Assembly: GCA_023630585.1 (NCBI GenBank)
Contig: CM042547.1
Location: 4,879,368 to 4,943,367 of the forward strand
Reading direction: 5' to 3'
From: Cranoglanis bouderius
Lineage: Eukaryota > Chordata > Actinopteri > Siluriformes > Cranoglanididae
Length of the DNA stretch: 64,000 bases
Both the position numbers and the translations under genes were made by a program. Each line of letters opens with the position of its first letter. Positions within the stretch are counted from its first letter, which is position 1. The notes below the pieces were generated by a model. It saw only the letters and a list, made by a program, of their open reading frames with translations, was not told the origin of the DNA and searched no databases. Of this stretch, positions 20,967 to 34,600 are shown piece by piece.

Positions 20967-23321
20967 ATGGTTTTGATTTGCGTTCGTTTTTGTCGAAAGG
21001 CATCTTCACCGACCCTCAGCCGTCTGCGGACATTACTCCTGTGTCACAAACAAACCCTTCATGGCTGGAGCTCCAGAGGTCCAGGGTTCCACTCGTCTGA
21101 TTTACCATCAACCGCAGCGCTTTGTTCGAGCCGCTCTCCTATTTGTCACAAAACTATGTTGCCAAGACTCCTTTCCTCTGCTCCAGTCCGTAACCCAGCC
21201 GTCTGTGGTCCTGTGAAGAGGTTTCACACGTCAGCTGGAGTCCGCGCGCCGCCTCCTGTGCTGCTGTGGCTGCTGGTCAAACCTCTGCAGAAGGTCACAG
21301 CCATCATCCTGGGAAGGTGAGGCACTTTACACACCACTGCCAGGGCAAAACGTTTATCAAAACTGTACACCATCATCAAGGCATGCTGTTATAGGAAAAT
21401 AATCGAAGCCTGGGTGGTGTGATCCCTGCTGGAAAGAAAAACAAGACAAACCAAACAATAGAAACCCTCATAGAATTTGTAATGGTTTTAATGGTTATAA
21501 TGTGGACCATAATGTGGGCTTCTACTGGTAATTTGTTGCCTTCTATTGGTTGCATGTTATGTCTAGTGGATACCATTAAAGACCAGTAATTGTAATGGTT
21601 TTAATAGTTTGCTGATGGTTTTTAATGGTATTTGTAGTGGAAACTATTAGAATTTCTGTGACGGTTTCTATTGTTTTTTTGTTTGTTTTGTGACAAAGCA
21701 GAGCAGAGTTACTCTACCCACCTGAAGTTGATTCTTTTTCAATAACAGCATGTCCTGAAGTGTTTAATTCCTCTTATACTACAGCAGTTTGCCAATGAGT
21801 GCAATGTTTAAATTATTAATGAGCTACACATCATACCTTTAACTGTTTATTGTTACATTTAAAGTTGTGGAACGTCCGGGAGACAGGAGTTCCTGTTATC
21901 AGTTGTGTTATAGTAGATATAAACATAGTCGTTCCCTCGCCATCCTCTCTCTTTTTTTTTTTTTTTACTCTTGCTTGAAGTTAATCATGCAAAAATAAAA
22001 AGCAACTCTTTACGGTATAAACCCGGGTAGCAGCTATTCAGTTGGGCAAGTGTCATTTTGTCTCTTGAGCCAATGTTGAGCCATCAAAGCTGAGAGACTT
22101 TCAGCCACCTTTAAATCTACATTGGTCCAATGTCAGCCATTCAGTTGAGTCAAGGTTGGGTGGCAGAATTGGACCAGTGTCATTTTGTCCATTGGGGCAA
22201 TGCTGGGCCATTAAGGCTAACAGACTTTAAGCCTTCTTAAAAAAATGTTTTTTTTTGGCCCAACAGCAGGCATTTTGTTGGGTGAAAGTTGGATGCCAAT
22301 TAGATTATTGTTCATCTTGAGAACATACAGTACAGTCAGGTCTGTAAGTATTTGGACAGTGACACAATTTTGCCTCTGTACACCACCACAATGGATTTGA
22401 AATGAAGCAATCAAAATGTAATTGAAGTGTAGACTTTCAGCTTTAATTCAAGGGGTTTAACAAAAATATTGCATTAACCGTTTAGGAATTACAGCCATTT
22501 TTTAGAGTCGCTCCATTTTCACAGGCTCAAAAGTAATTGGAAAATTGACTGATAAGCAGTTTCATGGCCAGGTGTGGCATGTTTCCTCATTATTTCATTA
22601 CAAATTAAGGAGATAAAAGGTCTGGAGTTGATTCCAAGTGTTGAATTTGCATTTGGTAGCTGTTCATGGGAACTCCCAATATGCGGTCCAAAGAAGTGTC
22701 GATGCAAGTGAAGGAGACCATCATTAGGTGGAAAAAACAAAACAGATCTATCAGAGAGATAGCAGAAACTTTAGGAGTGGCCAAATCAACAATTTGGTAC
22801 ATTTCTTAAAAAAAAGGAATGCACTGGCAAGCTCAGAAACACCAAAAGGCCTGGAAGACCACACAAACAACTGAAGGGGATGATCGCAGAATTCTTTCCC
22901 TGTTGAAGAAAAACCCCTAGCAAAGCTAGCAAACATATCATGTTGTGATGGTTCTGTACATCAGTAAGCCTGTATGTAGTTTTTCAGATTTTCACTTCTT
23001 GTTTAGGTTTATTATATTATTTTTTCACACTGTAAAAAAGCAGAACTAGTGACTAAGTTAATGCATGTGGTTATTTGGGGTTACTCTAAAAATGGTGGCA
23101 TTTAAAATAAAACTTGTCAGTGTTAGTATGTTATGTATGCACCATTTTCCCCAATGTTCGGCTGTAAACCGAATTATTATTCTAAAAAAAAAAACAAACC
23201 CCCCCCCTAATTTTTACATACTAACAACCACACATTATATAGCGCTATTGTACATTTTTCTCTTGTATTACGTTGACATTCACAGTGCTATGCATATACT
23301 TTTACCTCAGAAAAACTGATT

Positions 23322-23374
<53 letters not shown>

Positions 23375-26300
23375 GGCTTTTAGATTTTCCATATCTATAT
23401 ATGTAGCAGGCCAGAAGTCTTGTGCAGATTGATGCCAATGTCAGAAGCCAGCTGTTAAAAAAAACTGATATTTGCTGCATGAGAGAACCGGACAGATTCC
23501 CTGCAAGACTCTGCCTTATTTGAATAATGATAGATATTAAAAGCAGTGACCAGTGGTGCATATTTTTTCCTGCTGTAGATCAGGAGTCTGGTGTCTGGAA
23601 ACTAAATTATACTATTAACATTAGACAGGTTAAACCAACCACGGTTTCGACGTGATGGCCAATTAGTAGTGTTAAACACTGAAGTAGGCTACAAAACAGG
23701 CCATAATGCTATCATGTTAGTATGATAACCTATAATACTTCCACATTACCAAGTGACTGATGACTGATGGGGTGAAACCATAATCAGATAGAAAAAAAAA
23801 TACACACTGGCTAATCTTGGCATGTGGATGTTGAACCCATGATATTTGGTTTGTAACCCTCTTCATTTCCCGAAAAAATGTAGCCAGTTTGAACTGGAAC
23901 GCTGTCCCCCTTGAAATTCACTCCCTGGACTCCACATTTCTAGTCCTGGTCACACCCATATCTCCTGACTGAAGTCTCTGTCTGTCTCTCTCTCTCTGCT
24001 TGTAGAAGTATCAGGAAATGGTGGAAGGCTTTGCCACCCTATAAGAAGCAGCTCTTTCGTGAGTGGGCGTGGCAGCGTCGATGGCGTCTGACAGGTGTTG
24101 GCACAGGGCTGCTGCTCTTCACCACGCTCTTCTTCCTCATCTACATGGAAGAGAGTCCTGTGACTGGCAGAAGCAGGTTACTGATTTTCAGCAAGGAGAA
24201 CTTTATTCAACTGACCGAGCATGCTTCAGAAATGGTAGGATTGTTCTCTCAGTTAGATCATAGAGTAACTGTTGAAAAACATTAAATATCTGCTTTTAAT
24301 ATAATACTATAATGAAACAATTTCATTACAGTTAGAGCAAATTGAAGAATAGCCTTGTTTATGTCAGAGGTGCCTAATTGTTATTAACTAGTCCAGAGCA
24401 CTAATTCACAATTAATTTAAAAAACTGCTACTATTACTACTATTACTACTGCTACTACTGTTACTGCTGTTACTATTACTACCATTACTACTACTACTAC
24501 TACTGTTACTGCTACTACTATTACTACTACTACTACTGCTACTATTACTGCTGTTACTATTACTACCATTACTACTACTGCTACTACTATTACTACTGTT
24601 ACTACTACCAATACTATTACTGCTACTACTACTGTTACGACTACTGCGAATACTACTATTACTACTACTGTTACTACTAGTGATGCATTAAAATGAAAAT
24701 CTTTGGCCGAAACCGACAATTCTGGATACACGTTGCTGAAATCTGAAACCAAAAATTACATTAAAAAAACAAACAAACAAAAAAAACTTATTTTAAAAGA
24801 ACTGCCTTTTTGTATAATTGTATAAATATTATGCTTTTTAATCATTTTCATGTTTTTGAATATCAGTTGAAAAATAGTCGAAAATAGCAATATATTCTTC
24901 ATTTAGTAACATTCTTCATGTAACATCTAGGATCCATTTTTTTTTAATGAATTATCTACATACTGAATTTTTCTAGTAAAATATTATGTGCAAAACAACA
25001 GTAAAGCAATTAATTTCTTTGCCTTTTCAAATACTGTGGTGGGACAGATGGTGTCGGTGTGCTAGTTTGTGTACTTTTAAGCTTTGTTGCTTTGCTGTGC
25101 TCTGCATATTGATTTAGATGTCATGCTTTCAGGTGGTGTATCGGACCTATCGTAGAAAAGTACCCCCTCTTGAAACCTCAGTTTAGCAAAGACTGCTAAC
25201 TGCGTGTCGCAGCGCAAAAACATTTTATTTTCTCTTTCGGCCAAGTGTTAATAATCAGAAAAATATCAGTGTGGATTTAAGGGTGTTTTCCATGCTAGGC
25301 CCAAATACTCTAGTTGATACCCAGGATTGTTCCTTGGCTGGTCATCACCACAAGTACATTTTCACGCACATAAATTCCTGTGCAGTTTCATACCTCATAC
25401 CATATCCATGTTCGAAAACAGTTTTCACCATCACTGGGTGGATCTGTAATGCTAACAATAAAGGGAAAGGTTTTAAAGGCAGCTTGTGTGCATTTTGAAA
25501 GTAAGTTTTCCAGTCATTCAAGTGATTTCTGATTAATAGATCACAATGAGCTTATTATAACCTTATGTTTATGTTACAGTAATAATTAAAAAAAAAAATA
25601 TATATATATTTTTTACTCCTAACCAGTACTTAGAGGAATATGGGAAGTCATTCATCCCCGATTCCGACCCCAGGCATCAGGTGGTTAAGCGAGTGGTCCA
25701 ACACTTGGTCGACAGAAACCAGGATATTGAAGGGATGAATTCTGTACCCTGGACTGTTCATGTGATAGAGGAGCCCATTGTCAACGCTTTCGTCATGCCT
25801 GTAAGTGACTCAAGAGATTGAATGAATGAACCTTTTTATTTGGGTTGAATCCAAATGATTCAATGTGAGTCTCTCATCATTATACTATAGATATTAACAT
25901 CTGGCTGTATATTTACATATTTCTAGAGAGTCTATTAGTTTTTCTCACTTGCTTCCACATGAGGTGGCCATGTGACCAACCTTGCATAAGACCAGACAGG
26001 CAGTTTTTTTTTTTTTTTTTTTTTTACGTGAGGTTTAAGATGCTATAGCAAACACAGACCCAAATGCATCAAACTGACAGAAGTGTGGTTAGTTATGACT
26101 AAGTGGACATTGGAAAATGGCAAATAAAATATTGCATAATGCTTGTAGGCTTTTGCCATGTTAAGAGCTAGAAGTTTCACTGTTGGATAGAAAAGCATAC
26201 AGTTAGAAGTGTGAATATCCTGTTTGTAACAGTAACAGATTGTGACAGTATTGTGGGTGTGTTTGGTATGTGGGCATGTTTTTATGTCTTGATGTGGACC

Positions 26301-27448
26301 AAATATGTAACAGATTCTTGACCTTGTTGAAGAAAACAATTTTTTTTTAATTATAAAAACTTTAGCTTTTATTTTATATAGCATTGTAACTTTAATTAGT
26401 TACATTAATAATTATATCAATGGAAGATCTTCACAAGGATAATAAGATGTGCGTGTGTGTGTTGGTGTGTGTGTGGAACAGAATGGGATGATATTTGTCT
26501 TTACAGGAATGCTGGAGGCTGTTGGAGACATCCATCAGCTGGCGTTTGTCCTGGGGCATGAGATGGCCCATGCTCTGATCGGTCACGCCGTAAGTGCCAC
26601 ACCGTCATGCCTTCACGTAGGCTGATTTAGAGTAATCCTTTTGTGTAGTGTGTTGCGGGAGACACGTTAGCATCCTATCATCCCTCCTTGCTGTCCCGCT
26701 GCATACTGTTTAGGAAGAAAAACACCCTTCATTGCGTTTAAACGGCCTGTTTATCGTCGCTTTTGCTCGCACCATGTTTTGCTTTCATCTCTGCGTAAGC
26801 GTTAAATTGAAACGAAGTGAGCGTCCTGTCTAAAAGGCGCTAAGTGTGTTTAGGGGCGCAGTTATATCATCAGCGTGCCGTTTCAGTGCTGTTGCATCAT
26901 GCGTTGTGGTGAGACTGTGGGCAGAATTTGGAATGAGCACGGCTTAGCACGGCCCATGCTGCGCAATTAAATAATGGATAAGCTAAGCTAGTCTACATCA
27001 GACTGAAAATCAAAGATGGCATAACAGGGATTTATTTGCTCAGCTGTCTTCACAGATTTTCAGAGTTTCTTTTTTTCTTCACAATAACCTTTTTTTTTTT
27101 TTTCGTTCAAAAGACATTCACACAAACAGCTAGTCTGAGTAATTTGTGGTGCAGTGTCCATAACCGTTTATTCAGCCTATATAAAACCATTAAATAAAAG
27201 TACCTTAGTCTGTATTTCTGTTCTCCTTCTCAGTTCTTCATTATTTGACACTTTCACAGCGCTGCAGAGAAACACAGTGTCATGTCAAACCATTACAGTT
27301 AATCCACAAAAAAAAAAAAAAAAAAAAAAAAAATCCTATTACAATTTTCATTTGCTATTTCAGCAACGAGTGCCAGTGTGTTATAGCATTGTCAGTCATA
27401 TGAAGACTTCAGATCTTTATCTGTCTCTATTAAATGTTTACCTCCGGG

Positions 27449-27502
<54 letters not shown>

Positions 27503-28631
27503 TGGCAGAGGAGAGAGAGTAGATTTTTATTAGACGAGTGTCATGTTTATCTGCACTGAGACACAGTTGAGAATGAATGACTGAAGTGCATTTTAAGGAG
27601 TCTGACTGCCAGTCTGCTAGGACTGAAATGGCCGGTTGATATTAGAGCGAGAGGGAGGAGAGCCTCGTTTGCTCTCTGATACGACAGGCTGTCGGAACGG
27701 CGTTGTTCTGACGACTCCTGCAGGAAATATAAAGTTCTGATGCCATCTGCATTGCGGCACATTTCGCCAATGCAGTTCGCCGAAGCACTAATGGAGAAGA
27801 GTCTGATTGTTGCGCTGTTACATTAATTTCATTTGCATAATCGTGTTGTAGTTCTGTGATAATTACCGATTAATCTTACGAATGAATGAACGTGTTTACT
27901 TGGGATCGTGGTTTTGTTTTGCCAAGTTTTTGCAAATAACCAACTTGTCAAAAAATGGATGATAAGCAATTACTATCATTTCTCTCTCTCTCTCTCTCCC
28001 CTCCCTCTCAGGTGGAGCAGGCTAGTTTGTCTCACGTGCTGGATTTGTTATCTATGATCCTGTTGACACTGATTTGGGCGATCTGTCCTCGAGACAGTCT
28101 CGCTTTGTTGGGCCAATGGATACAAGGCGCACTAGTTAAGGTGAGACTGTTTTGTAGTTTTGTACCACATCCATGTAAACAAAGATTTGATTATATTATG
28201 TTATAATGCATCATCTAATTTTCTGTTCAATTAAAGTCAGTCACGCTTAGAAATCTTTGGGTGTTACTAGAAAGCCAACAGTCAGCATACTGATTCTGCA
28301 GTTTTTCCTCCGTACTAATGTTATTAGACATTAGTGGCAGGAACTCTTCTTTTGCACGGCACGCTTTGTTTTATACAAGAAAGCCTTAAGTAAATCTCTG
28401 TGTCCAGTTTTGAATCTAAATGTGGCCAGAAGATTGGACTACAGTAATAATAGTAAGTCATGGGGTGTTTTAATTAAAGTTTTAATTGCAATCTCAGTCA
28501 CTTTAGATTTTATTGAACCGTTTTGTTCTGCTTAACAGTATACTAACTCTTTTGTGACGGTTTTGTTGGATTCTTTATTCTGTTCCAATTTCTTTATGAC
28601 TGTTTATTTCCCTTAAACTTTGCTTTTCTGT

Positions 28632-28674
<43 letters not shown>

Positions 28675-31600
28675 CACTGCCAAGACCTGCTGTTGTTTGA
28701 TTAAAATTGTATCTATATTCATAAATATGGAGAATATCTTATTATTTATGGTGAATGGTAAAAATCTATATCATTATAGCACTACAGTAATTTGAACCAT
28801 AATCTACAGTATATGACATCATAAAATATAAATAAATAAATAACTAAAGGAAATTGAGTACAAACAGGTTGCTTAGAATTCAAACATCTAATTAATTTTA
28901 GTCTAAATAATATAGTATTTAATACTAAGCATAAACTGTGGTGTAATTAGTGCATGCTCTGTTTTAGTTCTTGTTTGACAGGCCTTACAGTCGTAAACTG
29001 GAAGCAGAGGCTGATCAGGTTGGACTGCAGCTGGCGGCTAAGGTACTTCACATATCAACACTAAATAATCCTCATACAACACAATAACACCAAAGTTTAC
29101 CATTTTCATCATTTAATTCTACAGGTTAGCCCTTATTACTATAGATGGTAGATTGTAGATAAGTAGATTTATGATGAAAACCATATCCACAGTCTGCATT
29201 AGATGGCAGTGTTCACACACACACACACACATGATTCTGGGTTGATAGAGCAGTGTATTTTGTAGTGCGCGCATCTAGAGCGCTCACACAGTAAGTCTAG
29301 CCCTCAAGCAGAAAGATGGCTAGCTTCTTTTTTCCTACAACAGGGCAGAGAGTGTGCTGGAAGATGTGTGAATTGATTTGAGACTGGAGGAAAGCACACT
29401 TACACACTGAGGGTGAATATCAGTACAGTCTACACAGAGTGTGTAACATTACACACAACCCAGGAAGGTGTCACTGATCAGAAAGGCGATAGCGTAGATC
29501 CACTAACAAGACTTGTTTTTATTTTGTCCTTGTATTGAAAAGTCTGAATATCCTGTTAAAACATTTGCTTCGTGCTTTAGAGCTGCCACAATGTCAGTTA
29601 TATAATTCAACCAGTAACATGCGTGTTAGAGAGGAATTTCATACATTTATTTATTTATTACAAGTTTAAGCATAATTCACTTGCACACGAATCACAAGAA
29701 GAACAAAATTTTGAAACTAGCTGATCCTTTTTTATAAAAAAGACTAAAATCTATTGTAAAACAGCAGGCAGGGCATTTTTAGCCATATCCTGTAATCATT
29801 TTGAGGTCTACCTGACTGTCTACTTCTCAGCACAGAAACGATACAATTTTGAAATCTTGTGTGAAGAATATAATTTGTCATAAGTGTATTAGTTTGGCAT
29901 TCTGGATGAGATAAATACAGTTCTTAATGTATGCGCCTGTAGATTTGGTAAAATGTAGCTTATATATACTGTAAGTATATACCTTAAAATTAAAAAACAA
30001 AACAAAACATGCTTTTAAAAATATATATAATTAAATCCTTTCTGAGGTGATAAGTAACTGTAATAAGTTACTGTTTTCAGGTGGGAGCTGAAAATTTCAT
30101 TGTAGAATATGAGTTGGTATTAAACATGTCAGGAAGGAAACGTATGTTTTCTCATAAAATATAAGAGCCTGTCATGTTCTAATATGCAAATTAGGACCGT
30201 GAAACATTGGTTATGTCTTTTTTTCCCTTTACTGTTTATATCCCCATTTATTGTGTCTTCTCTGGTAAATCTGGAAAATCCAACTAAAGACATACCCTGT
30301 AGCGTACTGTAGGTGCACATAGTCCTTCCTGTAAAAGTCTTTAGCACATTACTTAAATACAGTATTCTTAACCTTTTCTCAATACATGGACAATTTAGTA
30401 AAAATAAAATTTTAAATAAAAATAGTAGTCTTCCGTGTGTATATACAGCGGATACAGAAAAGAATCACCCCCCTTTAAAACACCTTTAAAATGGTGTTAT
30501 ATCTTTCACTTGGATGTTATAAGTTGCACGGAGTAAATACAGCTGGATAAAACAAAAACTGTGTCCGTCTTCATTTCAGGCTGAAAAGCAACAAAATGTG
30601 ATTATTTTAAAGGGGGGTGATTCTTTTCTACACCCACTGTGTGTATATATATATTCCGGGCTTTGACTAGGCCATTCTATAACCCTCCATTTCGTCTTTT
30701 TGAGCCATTCCTTGGTGGATTTGCTAGTGTGCTTAGGAGCATTATCCTGTTGAAATGTCCACTTTCTGTTCAACTTCAACTTTCGGACAGATGGCCTCAC
30801 ATTATCTTCAAGCACTCTTTGATATGATGCAGAATTCATAGTTGAATCAATGGATGCAAGCTATCCAGTCCCTGAGGCAGCAAAGCAACCCCAACCCATA
30901 ACATTTCCACCATCGTGCTTCACAGTTGGTATGAGGTGCTTCTCCTTAAAAGCTGTCTTTGGTCTGCACCAAACATGTCTGCTGTTACTGTGGTCAAACA
31001 ACTCTATCTTTGATGCAAACTGTGGTCTTGCAAAGGTGTTTTCCTGGCACGCCTCCCATGCAGGTCAAATTTGTCTTTCTGATTGTAGAAGCATGCACTT
31101 TGACACCAACAGTTGCAAGACTTACTAGCAGATCCTGTGATGAAATGTTGGGGTTCTTGGAGACTTCTTTTTGCATCAGACAGTCTGCTCTTGGGCTGAA
31201 TTTGCTGGAACGGCCAGTCCTGGACAAATTGGCAGTCGTTTGATATCTGCACCATTTGTAGATTATTTTCCTTACAGTGGAATGATGTATTTCAAATAAT
31301 TTGGAGATCTTTTTAAATCCCTTGCCAGACTTATAGGCATCCACAACTTTGAAGGCCTTTCAGAACTCTTTAGATCTTGGCATGATGACATTACACACCT
31401 CAGCAACAAAGACACCAGACAGTAGATATGAGAGGGGTATAAATAAGACAGGTTCCACCTGCACTCCCTAAGCAGGTTCTAATCACTGGCACCCAATCTT
31501 CAACACCTGATTCTAATTTAATGGATTTGAAGGTGTGATAAATGTAGGGGTGTACTTACTTTTTCCATGTGACTGATCTGTTTTTTGTTAATTTAAATTG

Positions 31601-34600
31601 TGAAAATTACTACAAAATGTCTTTTTTATGTGTCATTTCATAATGTATCAACTTTATTAATAGACGCTGTTTCAAAGAGGATCACATATTTGCTTGTTGA
31701 AAGGGGGTTGGGGGGAAGGACAATGAAAAACATTTGGGAAGGGGTGGGTAAGTATAGGGTTTGGGGTGTGTCCAGTCTGCATATTCATAGAAATTTCTAA
31801 TTCATTACAGAAAATACATGACCTCCAAAACATGCTTTAAAGCTTCTTCTTGGAAATAGATTGCAGTTGGCTCCGTGGGATTAAACAGTATTTGAAAGCA
31901 ATTATTTTACTCCCCACCCCACCCCCCACCCCACCCCCCTTTTCCTAGGCATGTGTGGATGTGAGAGCTGGGCCTGTGTTTTGGCAGCAGATGGAGTTAT
32001 TCGAGCAATTGAAAGAAGAGCCCACTATGCCTGAGTGGTTTTCCACCCACTCCTCCCACCACAGTCGCGCCACACACCTTGACCACCTTATCCCAGAGGT
32101 AACACCACACAATCCCACGTCTGTCTGTGTTCTATCACACAGCTCATGCTACTGTAGTACACACAAACATACACGTCTTCCCAGCTAGAATTCCTTTCCC
32201 TTTACTGCCGAATGACATCCATCAAGCTGCCAGTGACTAAATTTACATGCACATCAAATTCTGATTAAGGTCTACTGTATATTCAGGCAGCAGCCATATT
32301 CCGAATACGATGTTTATATGCGTACAGGCCTCAGAATATTCCTGTACACATGGTTGTTGTAAGTGTGCCTGAGTTGCTATTCCTAAATACCTAGTCTACA
32401 GCTACGCATCTGTTAGCATCCACAATTCCTTGCAGACTGAGCATGCGCATATATCTCCTTTCAGTGGATTTTGTGATTAAGTGGTTTACATGCAACACGT
32501 TTCTGTTTAAAACAGGCATATTTCAGGGGTGGGAATCAGAAATTGTTTTAATCTGAATCTGGCAATTGGATTGCGGCATTTACATGACTCAATACTAATT
32601 AGAATATTTCCAGATTCTGATTAATATCGTAATATTGATGTGCATGTAAACGTATTCAGCGCCTTCATTAAATCAGTGGTTTCTTAAAGTGGGGTCTGTG
32701 AAGCATAGCCAAAGGTCTGTGATTTTTTTCAATTAATTTTGTTACAGTGGAGGAAATCACGACATGCCTTATCAAAAAGGTTATATTTAGGGATCCAAGC
32801 ACCAAAGTCAACTCGCACCGAATGTGTTGTGTCAGTGCTCAGGAATAGAAAGATCTGTTGTTCCAGAAAATATTATTTGAAAATGTAAATAATGTTCATG
32901 ACATCATTCCATACTAGGGGGGTCTGGGGAATTTATTTTACAGTTAAAGGGCTCCCTGGCTACAAAAAGATTGACAACCACTGGATTAAATGATAGCAGC
33001 AATAATAATAATATGTTGATGAACGATTTTTGGCTAAACGTCCTTTGGAAGCTTAGTTTATTACACTACTTTCTACCACTTTCCTGAAGTGTGCTGCAGT
33101 TACCCCTAGGATTTTTACTCTGAGATGTATATTATGTACAAATTCTTGTGTTGTTCCCATGTTTGTTTCTGCATATTAAGCTAAATACCAATCCAAGTAA
33201 ACTAGCACCTTAAATTGTTTTGCTTGGCTCTAAGGCTTCCTTAGTCTTGCTCCTGAAAAGCAAACACTCTAGTGGACTGACTTGAGCTGGCAGTTAAATT
33301 GTGTTTTGACGATGATCTCCAGATGATGTTGCTTTTTATGTATAATACAAATGCAACATAACCCGGAGACATCAGAGACACGGAGCAGTCAGGATTGGGG
33401 TGTGCGGAGCTTCCAGTCCTATCTGAGATTTCCAGACTGGACTAGACTAACAAGACGTCTGGAGACCACCTTGCTTCCGTGCGCCCGTTAGTGTTCAAAC
33501 ACGTACACGCAGACAGACAGACAGACAGACAGACAGACACACACACTCACACTCACACACTCATGCTCATGTGCGCTTAGCAATTCGCTCTTCAACGCAG
33601 AGTGAAATGCTTTGTTAGAGGCTAAATTATTCATTCAGAGTTTGCATGGGATTTCCTTAAAGCTTTGTTTAATGACACATGAGAGTGGCTGTAATCGCTG
33701 AGGGATCAGTGGAGGCATTTGCAGATTGGCTGGTGTGGTTCCAAGAAGAAGAAGAGATGATGAAATTATTACTCAGCCTTTCTATTACCATGTTTCAAAA
33801 TTGTATTCAATTAAAAAATAAAGAACTTAAGCACAATGTTTGCTAAGTATTAGAGTCTTCTGACATCTCTAGCCACACTTTTAATACAATCAACTGTAAA
33901 ACCAGTCAGACTTCTCCTCAAAGTTTGGCTGTGATAAAATCAACTCAGAGGGAAAACTCTGGTTTCCATGGTGCTCCAGGCTCTGTAAACAGGATACAAA
34001 AAACAAACAAATCTAATCGATCACAAACATTCAACCAATCAGGATGAACCTACTTGTCTGTCAATCATGTTGCTGGTCAAAATGTTTTCCCTCGTGCGCT
34101 AGCTTTTAGGTGTTCTAGCTTATGTAACACACGTTATTTGGGGGCTTGGCTTTGGCGGAAACAACAAAGTGCCCTCAGATTAACTTTTGTTCTAGATTAG
34201 TTGCATCAGCACTGACAAACTGTCAAACCTGTAGCTAGTGTGGTTTCTTCTGTTCAGCTGACAAAACTATTTTAAGACACTGTTTACAATCACAGGATTT
34301 ATTTATTCATTAAAATAACTCGCTTTCATGACAACAGATAACAACTCATGGTTCAATGACAATAAATAATGCTTCACCTTTTGCTGAGAAAGCTTATAGC
34401 AAGCTGATGAATATGTAATAAACATTCCGGGTCTACTTTATGAATATTCATGGGTGTGTCAAAGAAAACTAACAGTGAGTTGGAGTGGCAGAAAAGGGCA
34501 CTCTACAACAATTTATAGACTTGGACAAATCATAAATTCATTGGCTAGTCCTCCAGGCAAGTTGAAGCTCCAATCCTGTGTTCTGGGTGTGCGGAAAGAG

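Noticed and set aside
24417..24752. 111-codon Val/Ile-rich frame on the - strand
   Set aside because: By-product of the TAC/ACT array in oma1 intron 2.
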